Notes under the pieces: model-generated
What the model saw: the letters and a program-made list of their open reading frames with translations, nothing else
Databases searched by the model: none
Told to the model about the DNA's origin: nothing
Program-made: the position numbers and the translations under genes
NCBI GenBank assembly: GCA_051744245.1
Contig: JBNJCV010000088.1
Coordinates: 1 to 5,826 of the forward strand
Reading direction: 5' to 3'
Source: M55B165 sp051744245
Lineage (GTDB): Bacteria; Actinomycetota; Humimicrobiia; Humimicrobiales; Humimicrobiaceae
Length of the DNA stretch: 5,826 nt
Part shown: positions 1 through 5,826 of the stretch, in pieces
Layout: every line of letters starts with the position of its first letter
Position numbering within the stretch: the first letter of the stretch is position 1

Positions 1-1250
1 ATATCTTCAAGCTTTTCTGTTTTTTTTGCAATTCTTCTAATATACAGGGTTAGGTTATCAAGGTCTCCATTCATGTGTTTGTATAATATGAGCCGTTTTT
101 TCTGGTAAATTAAGTTGCCATAATTAATTTTTTTTCCAATGAAACTTGAGTATATTTTATCAAATATTCTTTTATTTCCTTTTTGGCAAAAAATGGCATT
201 TAAGTAATTTAAAAAATCATACCCAGTGGTCCCTTCTACTGGTAGGCTTTCTGGTAATTTTTCTTTCTTTTGTAAGATTTTTTCAACAATTATATATTTA
301 TTTTTAACCTTCCTCTTTAATCTTCTTAAATATTGTTCGGGGTCATGTAACCCATCTATATGGTCTATCCTCAGACCAGAGAAATAATTCTTATTGCACA
401 TATCAAATACAAAAGAATGCAGGTATTTAAAAACTTCCGGCTTTTGAGTATGGGTACATATAAGGTGGTTTATAGTAAAGAATCTTCTATAGTTTATCTG
501 TTCTGTAGCCATTTTCCAGTAAGACAGTTTATATGCTTGGACGGATAGAAGCTTATCTAAGTGTATTTTATTGTTATTGAAGAACTCAATACTTTTGTCT
601 ATCTGCTTTCCCGCATCTCTATCAGTAATGTATAGTTTGTATAATTTTTCTATTATGCTTTCATCTTCAATACCTGCTAGGCCTTTTAGCTTAGGATTTT
701 GAGTAATGTCTAGGAAATATTTATAAGAGCTTAACTTGGCGGGAAAAGTGAGGTCAGTATAGTTAATGTTTAAACCCCGGGAACCAAATGATACCTTTAT
801 TTTCCCATTCTCAAGAGCTTCCCTGTAGGGCTCGGCTAAAAAGGGTGCCAGAACTTTTCCCTTTAATTCTTTTATATGGGAATTCCAGTCAATATCAAAA
901 AATTTATAATAATCTGATTTTCTGCCTTTCTTAAAAATATCATTTAGGGGCTTATTTGAAAAATCAAATGCCATATGGTTAGGAACTATATCCTGGAGCC
1001 AGCCTATTTTATTTTTATGCAAATTTTTAATTAATCCGGTAAATTCCTGTTCTGTCCCTATTTCCGGGTTTATTCTCCCGGGATTTACGATATCATACCC
1101 GTTGGTGCTCCCTTCCCTTGATTCAAATATGGGGGAAGCATAAATATTTGTTATACCTAGCTTGGAAAAATAGCTGGCTAATTTGTATGCTTGATTGAAT
1201 TTGAAATTTTTTGAAAACTGTATCCTATAAGTTGAAACAGGTATCTCCAT
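1..1250 (-). CDS. treY: malto-oligosyltrehalose synthase, N-terminal part (cut by window edge)
   Basis: This GH13 enzyme isomerises the reducing-end glucose of a maltodextrin into an alpha,alpha-1,1-linked (trehalose) end, producing the substrate of TreZ. The frame is open from ATG 1248-1250 to the left edge, giving 416 residues; the family usually has 700 or more, so about half is missing. Diagnostic motifs are STYRIQF at 6-12, LGITNIYASPIF at 31-42, GSTNGYDIVNPGRINPE at 47-63, region I DIVPNHMAF at 87-95, FFDIDW at 117-122, QINYRRFFTIN at 251-261, region II GLRIDHIDGLHDPEQYL with likely nucleophile D296, region III IVEKIL with likely acid/base E323, and GTTGYDFLN at 340-348. The third catalytic carboxylate (region IV) lies outside the window. 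Nothing is broken in the visible part. A strong AAGGAG signal precedes the ATG, which overlaps the stop codon of the GH57 gene by one base. The far left part is very AT-rich and lysine-rich. Confidence 0.95.
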   Translation of the reverse strand, partial: MEIPVSTYRIQFSKNFKFNQAYKLASYFSKLGITNIYASPIFESREGSTNGYDIVNPGRINPEIGTEQEFTGLIKNLHKNKIGWLQDIVPNHMAFDFSNKPLNDIFKKGRKSDYYKFFDIDWNSHIKELKGKVLAPFLAEPYREALENGKIKVSFGSRGLNINYTDLTFPAKLSSYKYFLDITQNPKLKGLAGIEDESIIEKLYKLYITDRDAGKQIDKSIEFFNNNKIHLDKLLSVQAYKLSYWKMATEQINYRRFFTINHLICTHTQKPEVFKYLHSFVFDMCNKNYFSGLRIDHIDGLHDPEQYLRRLKRKVKNKYIIVEKILQKKEKLPESLPVEGTTGYDFLNYLNAIFCQKGNKRIFDKIYSSFIGKKINYGNLIYQKKRLILYKHMNGDLDNLTLYIRRIAKKTEKLED

Positions 1251-3673
1251 TAGAGGCTCCTTGAAGGAAGGTACCCGTCTAATTCTTCAAAATATTTTAC
1301 CCATTCTTCTGCTTTTTTATCACCTTGTTTAGATTTTTCAACCATTTCCGGATAAGCAGTTCTGCTAAGTTTAAAATAAAGGTTCTGGGATTTCCACAAG
1401 TCAAAATCCAAATTAAGAGGCTTTAAAGTATGTAAAATTGACTTTATGGTTTTTAGTAGTAATTTATCTTTGGGTGTCTCATATAGTTTTTCCATTAACC
1501 TGTTTATGTTTTTGCTAGCTTCATAGGCTATGGTCTTTTTGTCGGGCTGGATTGGCCATCTATTTATTTCTTCAACTAAATTTTTTAGTTTTTTTAACTT
1601 AGTTTTTCGGTCCCTAATTATTTTTATCAGATCTGAATCGAATATAAATTTGATAGTATTTACAAATGCATCTGGAAGTGGTGCCTCCATTTGCTTCATG
1701 GCTTGCATGATAGGATAGTTATGGTTATATATTTGCCTGTAAAGTTGCTCTATTTCCTTAATTGCAGGTTTGGCCACTTTAAGGATAATTTCTCTCTGCT
1801 TATCTTTAAAAAGGTGCCACAGAGAATAATTATGGGAACCAAAATACTCATCCATAAGAGTTATGGTTAAAGGAATATCGCTGCTAAGGAAAGCGTCTTT
1901 TATCTCTCTATGGGTTTTTTCAAAGGATTCCTTGTTTTCATAACTCTTTATCCCCCCCACTAGGTTATGGTCTCCTAAATGGAGGATAGCAAATTTTACA
2001 ATTTCCTCTTCCCAGGTAATTGTTGAATGTAGGCTAGATTTTCCTATAGCCAGTTTTTGCCTGCCTAATTTTATCCGTTCATAGATGTGGGTATTGATTT
2101 CAAAGCAATAAATTTTGGTATGTTCAGGATAGTTTTCGAAAATGGAAGAAACTGCAAAATTTATCCCAACCCTAAGCAAGTCAAGAATGGCTGGCTTTAC
2201 TAATTTTTTATATATATTTCTTCCGTTCTGAAATGTCTTGATATTGCTGGGGGCACCTTCAAGCAAATCCAACAATCCTGGCTCTAAATCCTTCCCGCTA
2301 ACATCCTTTACCAGCTGTATTAGTCTAGCTGCATACATTAAAACCTGTACAGTTTCGATTCCTGATATTTCATCAAAAAACCAGCCGCAGCTAGTAAATA
2401 TCAGCATTGAATGCCTTTGGATTTCTAAGAGTTTTAAAGCATGGATTTTTTCTTCAGGACTTAAATCCCTTTTTTGGTTTTCAGCTAGAAAATTTTCTAC
2501 ATTTGGCTTGCTCCTATCAAAAATTACTTCTATATAATTATCCCTTGCTGCCCAGGGATCATTGAAATAATCTTCAATTTGTTGGGTATATACATTTTTT
2601 GCCTCATCCCTTAGCCAGTCCATGGCTTTCCTTAAAGGAGCTCTCCATTTCTGGTTCCAATCCTCATGCATTCCTATATTGCATCCGCAGTCGCTTCTCC
2701 ATCTCTCAATTCCGTGGGCACAACTCCAGGATGAATTTTCATGGATTTCAGCTTGGTGGGTTGGGGGAAATTTTTCTAAATATTGACCGTAATTAGTAAT
2801 TTTTGCCAGATTTTTCGACTCTAGATAATGCATGCAATAGGAAAGGGCCATATCCCCGAAGCGGTGGTGATGACCATAAGTTTCGCCGTCAGTTGCCATA
2901 TGCACTAGTTGGGGTTTATCATCCTCTCCAAAGGCGGAAACAAGCCTTTTGGCAAATTCCTGTCCATCCCCTAGCAAGTTTCCAAAACCGACATCATTAG
3001 AGATAGGTCCATCGTAGAAAAAAATATTTAAGTTCTTCCCTGATGGCAGGTCAATGAGATAAGGCATTTTGGGGTCAATTTTTGAACCATCAACTTCTGT
3101 CCAATTTTCCTCTCCAATCTTTTTTATCCTTCTTGCCTGACTAGGGGCAAGAATAGTAAATTTTATTCCAAATTCAGCTAAATAATCAAGTGTTTCCAAG
3201 TCTACTGCCGTTTCTGGCAGCCACATTCCTTCAGGATATCTTCCAAAATGTTTTTCAAAATCTTTAATACCCCAAAAAACTTGAGTTCTTTTATCTCTGC
3301 TGTTAGCTAACGGCATTATCATATGGTTGTAGCATTGAGCAATTGCAGAACCATGTCCGGAAAATATTTCCCGGCTTTCTTTGTCTGCATTTATTATGGC
3401 TTTATATACCCCGCCTTTGTTAGCCTTGAGCCAGCTAAGAAGGGTGGGACCGAAATTAAAACTTATTTCCTTGTAATTATTTGCTATATCAATTATCTTG
3501 CCATCATCGTCTATTATCCTTGATGCTGTATTTGGCGCATAGCATTCGCTGGTGATTTTTTCGTTCCAGTCATGATAAGGTTTGGCTGAATCCTGCAACT
3601 CTACCATTTCGAGCCATGGATTTTCCCTGGGAGGCTGGTAAAAATGTCCATGTATGCAAATATATTTATCCAT
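1250..3673 (-). CDS. glycoside hydrolase family 57 protein with DUF3536-type C-terminal region
   Basis: The protein has 807 residues counted from the ATG at 3673. The N-terminal half is a GH57 domain (alpha-amylase/4-alpha-glucanotransferase type, COG1449-like). Visible motifs are HGHFYQPPRENPW at 8-20, the GMWLPE motif whose E154 is the expected nucleophile, and ATDGETYGHHH at 260-270, where D262 is the expected acid/base. A conserved-looking SSWSCAHGIERWRSDCGC stretch follows at 314-331, then TSCGWFFDEISGIETVQ at 427-443. From about residue 500 the rest resembles DUF3536, a region of unknown function that accompanies this GH57 subfamily; it is helical and lysine-rich. No signal peptide or membrane segment is visible, so it is probably cytoplasmic. 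The substrate is not known. Its place between treZ and treY suggests that it acts on the same glucans, perhaps by trimming, debranching or chain transfer (inference). Only two starts are possible after an in-frame stop at 3683-3685: TTG at 3679 or ATG at 3673. ATG was chosen because family members begin just before the HGHFYQPP motif. Confidence 0.9.
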   Translation of the reverse strand: MDKYICIHGHFYQPPRENPWLEMVELQDSAKPYHDWNEKITSECYAPNTASRIIDDDGKIIDIANNYKEISFNFGPTLLSWLKANKGGVYKAIINADKESREIFSGHGSAIAQCYNHMIMPLANSRDKRTQVFWGIKDFEKHFGRYPEGMWLPETAVDLETLDYLAEFGIKFTILAPSQARRIKKIGEENWTEVDGSKIDPKMPYLIDLPSGKNLNIFFYDGPISNDVGFGNLLGDGQEFAKRLVSAFGEDDKPQLVHMATDGETYGHHHRFGDMALSYCMHYLESKNLAKITNYGQYLEKFPPTHQAEIHENSSWSCAHGIERWRSDCGCNIGMHEDWNQKWRAPLRKAMDWLRDEAKNVYTQQIEDYFNDPWAARDNYIEVIFDRSKPNVENFLAENQKRDLSPEEKIHALKLLEIQRHSMLIFTSCGWFFDEISGIETVQVLMYAARLIQLVKDVSGKDLEPGLLDLLEGAPSNIKTFQNGRNIYKKLVKPAILDLLRVGINFAVSSIFENYPEHTKIYCFEINTHIYERIKLGRQKLAIGKSSLHSTITWEEEIVKFAILHLGDHNLVGGIKSYENKESFEKTHREIKDAFLSSDIPLTITLMDEYFGSHNYSLWHLFKDKQREIILKVAKPAIKEIEQLYRQIYNHNYPIMQAMKQMEAPLPDAFVNTIKFIFDSDLIKIIRDRKTKLKKLKNLVEEINRWPIQPDKKTIAYEASKNINRLMEKLYETPKDKLLLKTIKSILHTLKPLNLDFDLWKSQNLYFKLSRTAYPEMVEKSKQGDKKAEEWVKYFEELDGYLPSRSL
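1251..1262 (-). promoter_or_regulatory. strong Shine-Dalgarno site of treY inside the end of the GH57 gene
   Basis: On the minus strand, AAGGAG (1262-1257) is followed by a six-base spacer and then ATG. It fixes the treY start. The site lies within the last codons of the GH57 gene, and the TAATG junction joins its stop to the treY start, so terminating ribosomes can re-initiate. This is the clearest ribosome binding site in the window. Confidence 0.85.
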
Positions 3674-3701
3674 AGCCAAATTTTAGGTAAATTCTTGCCT
3701 T
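3674..3701 (-). other. short gap between treZ and the GH57 gene, weak start signal
   Basis: These 28 bases are the only noncoding sequence between genes in the window. They hold no hairpin, no run of T on the coding strand and no obvious promoter, so read-through from treZ is expected. The only purine-rich signal is AAAAGG overlapping the end of treZ, about 24 bases before the ATG and 18 before the TTG, which is farther than usual. An in-frame TAA at 3683-3685 excludes any start farther upstream for the GH57 gene. Confidence 0.6.
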
Positions 3702-5540
3702 TTAGCAATGGCTAGATTTTTTATATATTGCTATATTGAGGCTGTTAATTTTGAAAGTTTCCTTTTCTTTAATAGTTTGGGGAAGCTTTGGCCCCGGCCC
3801 AAGCCATTTTTTATCTGCTGAGTCTAAAAGCTTTTCCCATTTGCCCTTATTGCTTATGTAAATACTTTTTTCGGTGACGTTGAAATTTACAAGGTACAGG
3901 ATGCAGCCTTTAATTTTAGGCCGCTCAATTACCATGGTCTTTTTTTCTTCTTCAATATCTACCTTGATATTTTTATTTCCTGGCTTCCTAAGTATGGGAT
4001 CAGCTCTCCTTAAGCCTATAACCTCTCTGTAGTAATCTGCTACTACCTTATGCTTTTTTTTGCGCAGCTTTGAGTAATCAAGTTTTGAATTTAGGAATGT
4101 TTGTAGCTCCTGGGGGTTTGGCGGCTGGTTTTCCCAGCTGAAACCAGAGAATTCTTCTTTCCTGCCTTCTGTAACAGATTCAGCCAGCTTTTTGTCCTGG
4201 TGGCTGGTAAAATAAAGGAAAGGGTTCTCCTCTGCATATTCCTCCCCCATAAAAATCAGGGGGATGTAGGGAGAGAGAAGAACCAGAGCAGCTGAAACCT
4301 TTAAAGCTTCAAAAGGCACCAGCTCCGGTAACCTTTCACCCAAAGCCCTATTTCCTATCTGATCATGGTTTTGGGAAAAAACAATAAACTTTTCTGCAGG
4401 CATATCCTTTCCTCTGCTTCCATGGGTTTTTTTCCGGAATAGTGAGTATAGCCTTCCATAGGTGTAACCTTCCCTTAAGGCTTTCCGGAAGTGCCCTAAT
4501 TTGCCAAAATCCATATAATAGCCATCCCTTTCCCCGGTAAGGATAGCATGTATGCAGTGGTGGTAGTCATCGCTCCACTGGGCATCCATTCCGTATCCGC
4601 CATTTCTGCTGTCTTTTATTATTTTATTGTCATTTAAGTCGCTTTCAGCTATCAGGTAATGGGGTTTTCCCCCGCTCCTGTTGTATACTTCTACCCTTTT
4701 CTTAAGTTCTTGCAGAAAATGCACTGCACTCATATCGTAAATGCTATGTACAGCGTCAAGCCTTAAGGCATCTATGTGGAAATGCTTGAACCAGTAAAGA
4801 GCATTGAAAATAAAGTAGTTTCTGACGCTATCACTGTAGGCATGATCAAAATTTACTGCCTTCCCCCAGAAGGTCCTATATTTGGTAGTAAAATATGGAG
4901 CAAAATCCCCTAAAATATTGCCTTCAGGTCCCAGATGGTTGTAAACAACATCCAGTATTACGGAGATATTTTTCTTGTGTGCCTGATCTACTAGTTTAAA
5001 AAGGCCTGGCGGTCCACCATAACTGTTCTGTACCGCAAATGGGAATACTCCGTCATATCCCCAGTTTCTTTCCCCTGGGAACTGGGCTACTGGCATGATT
5101 TCAATTGCATTTATTCCCATTGATTTTAACCTGTCTAATTGTTTTATCACTCCATAGAAGTCCCCTGTTCTGGTAAAGGTACCCACGTGAAGTTCATATA
5201 TTATTAAATCTTTTAGGGGAAGGGGCTGCCAGCTATTATCGTTCCAGTCAAAATCAAGGTTTATTACTTGGGAGTATCCATGGACTCCGTCAGGCTGGTA
5301 AAAAGATGCAGGATCCGGCCTTTTCTTTCCTTCAATTAGGTAATAGTAATTAGTGTTGGGATAAACTTCTTTTACCGTGGTTTCCCAATAGCCGAATTTG
5401 TCCCGCTTTAGAGGGTAAAGTTTTTTATCTCTGCCTTTGACTATGGCTAATGCTATTTCTTTGACTAAAGGAGCCCATACCCTGAACCAGCACCTGCCGT
5501 TTCCAAGGTATTTATGGCCTACCTGTTTAACTTTTTCCAT
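3702..5540 (-). CDS. treZ: malto-oligosyltrehalose trehalohydrolase
   Basis: This GH13 enzyme hydrolyses the alpha-1,4 bond next to the terminal trehalose of maltooligosyltrehalose, releasing trehalose. It is the second step of the TreY-TreZ pathway and acts in the cytoplasm; no signal peptide is visible. The protein has 612 residues, a normal length for the family. Residues ~8-95 form the N-terminal E-set/CBM48-like domain (CWFRVWAP at 17-24). The barrel follows: IIYELHVGTFT at 113-123, region I DVVYNH at 197-202, region II DALRLDAVH with likely nucleophile D262, region III IAESD with likely acid/base E299, and region IV FSQNHDQIGNR with D393. GERLPE at 401-406 and MGEEY at 431-435, followed by FTSHQD, are typical of TreZ rather than of glgB or glgX. 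A small C-terminal beta domain closes the protein. The ATG start lies inside the end of glgB and has only a weak GGGA-like signal before it, so translational coupling is likely. All key residues are intact. Confidence 0.95.
   Translation of the reverse strand: MEKVKQVGHKYLGNGRCWFRVWAPLVKEIALAIVKGRDKKLYPLKRDKFGYWETTVKEVYPNTNYYYLIEGKKRPDPASFYQPDGVHGYSQVINLDFDWNDNSWQPLPLKDLIIYELHVGTFTRTGDFYGVIKQLDRLKSMGINAIEIMPVAQFPGERNWGYDGVFPFAVQNSYGGPPGLFKLVDQAHKKNISVILDVVYNHLGPEGNILGDFAPYFTTKYRTFWGKAVNFDHAYSDSVRNYFIFNALYWFKHFHIDALRLDAVHSIYDMSAVHFLQELKKRVEVYNRSGGKPHYLIAESDLNDNKIIKDSRNGGYGMDAQWSDDYHHCIHAILTGERDGYYMDFGKLGHFRKALREGYTYGRLYSLFRKKTHGSRGKDMPAEKFIVFSQNHDQIGNRALGERLPELVPFEALKVSAALVLLSPYIPLIFMGEEYAEENPFLYFTSHQDKKLAESVTEGRKEEFSGFSWENQPPNPQELQTFLNSKLDYSKLRKKKHKVVADYYREVIGLRRADPILRKPGNKNIKVDIEEEKKTMVIERPKIKGCILYLVNFNVTEKSIYISNKGKWEKLLDSADKKWLGPGPKLPQTIKEKETFKINSLNIAIYKKSSHC
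5527..5540 (-). other. 14-base overlap of glgB end and treZ start
   Basis: The treZ ATG (5538-5540) lies in another frame within the last codons of glgB, whose TAA is at 5527-5529. The sequence before the ATG has only a weak purine signal (TTGGGATA), so treZ translation probably depends on ribosomes arriving from glgB. This supports a single transcript covering both genes. Confidence 0.8.
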
Positions 5541-5826
5541 TATCCCAATTAAATATTACTGCCGATAGGGGCGGAAGGGTTATGTTTAATGAATAGGGCT
5601 TGCCATGGAAGGGAACATTTTCTGCATTTTTGCCTCCCATATTCCCAATTCCACTGCCTCCATAATGGGTTGAATCTGTGTTCAAAGCTTCTTTCCAGTA
5701 GCCGGATTTTGGTACCCCAATCCTGTAGTCTTCCTTAACCATAGGGGTAAAGTTTAGGACTACTACTAAAAAATTATTTCCGCTGTTATCCTTTCTTAAA
5801 AAACTTATAATGCTTGCTTTGTAATC
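5527..5826 (-). CDS. glgB: 1,4-alpha-glucan branching enzyme, C-terminal fragment (cut by window edge)
   Basis: This is the end of a glycogen branching enzyme, which cuts alpha-1,4 glucan chains and re-attaches them through alpha-1,6 bonds in the cytoplasm. The frame is open from the right edge and gives 99 residues before a TAA stop. The first ATG inside it, at 5742, is internal and not a start. What is visible is the C-terminal beta-sandwich of GH13 branching enzymes: a strand ending VVLNFTP, then YRIGVPKSGYWKE, LNTDSTHYGGSGIGN, VPFHGKPYSL and LPPLSAVIF. These match the family's usual ending (NFTP, YRIGVP, LNTD..YGGS, G.GN, PLS/PYSL, LPPLA). The catalytic domain lies outside the window, so activity cannot be judged. 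The last codons overlap the start of treZ by 14 bases, so the two genes are probably co-translated. The identity is secure; the length of the full protein is unknown. Confidence 0.93.
   Translation of the reverse strand, partial: DYKASIISFLRKDNSGNNFLVVVLNFTPMVKEDYRIGVPKSGYWKEALNTDSTHYGGSGIGNMGGKNAENVPFHGKPYSLNITLPPLSAVIFNWDNGKS

Noticed and set aside
20..135. Two runs of eight A on the coding strand of treY (20-27 and 128-135) as possible slippage sites
   Set aside because: They encode lysine codons in an AT-rich gene, a similar run occurs in treZ (4054-4061), and the TreY frame reads normally through both. There is no sign of a programmed frameshift.
360..548. Plus-strand open frame of 62 codons opposite treY
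   Set aside because: It lies wholly opposite the conserved treY frame, its product resembles no family I recognise, and no ribosome binding site is apparent. The same holds for the plus-strand frames at 1530-1718, 2238-2537, 2599-2796, 2803-3000 and 3323-3523 opposite the GH57 gene.
3674..3701. Possible terminator or promoter between treZ and the GH57 gene
   Set aside because: No inverted repeat followed by a T-run and no -35/-10 pair could be seen in the 28 bases.
5527..5742. Separate 71-residue small protein starting at ATG 5742
   Set aside because: The same frame continues without a stop to the right edge and encodes recognisable GlgB sequence before this ATG (a VVLNFTP strand), so it is the tail of glgB and not its own gene.
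1..5826. Defence system, CRISPR array, mobile element or RNA gene
   Set aside because: Practically the whole window is filled by four conserved carbohydrate genes; no direct-repeat array, transposase, terminal inverted repeats or tRNA/rRNA-like sequence was found on reading.

Overview
The window is a tightly packed, AT-rich bacterial operon for storage-glucan and trehalose metabolism. All genes are on the minus strand, so transcription runs from right (5826) to left (1). In reading order they are: the last 99 codons of a glycogen branching enzyme (glgB, cut by the right edge); a complete malto-oligosyltrehalose trehalohydrolase (treZ); a complete GH57-family protein with a DUF3536-type C-terminal half; and the first 416 codons of malto-oligosyltrehalose synthase (treY, cut by the left edge).

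The genes barely leave room between them. glgB and treZ overlap by 14 bases, treZ and the GH57 gene are separated by 28 bases, and the GH57 gene and treY share one base in a TAATG junction. No terminator, RNA gene, mobile element, CRISPR array or long noncoding stretch is visible. The promoter, if there is a single one, lies to the right of the window.

Functionally, TreY converts the reducing end of an alpha-1,4-glucan chain to a terminal trehalose unit, and TreZ cuts that unit off as free trehalose. GlgB makes the alpha-1,6 branches of glycogen. Together they form a cytoplasmic glycogen/maltodextrin-to-trehalose route. The unassigned member is the GH57-DUF3536 protein. It has the family's catalytic motifs and sits exactly between the two trehalose genes. 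A role in trimming, debranching or transferring glucan chains for TreY is a reasonable inference, but the sequence does not prove it.

The organism cannot be named from this window. Low GC, many lysine/isoleucine/asparagine codons, no signal peptides and bacterial Shine-Dalgarno signals point to an AT-rich bacterium, possibly from an uncultured lineage. GC is uneven: the treY part near the left edge is visibly poorer in GC than treZ.
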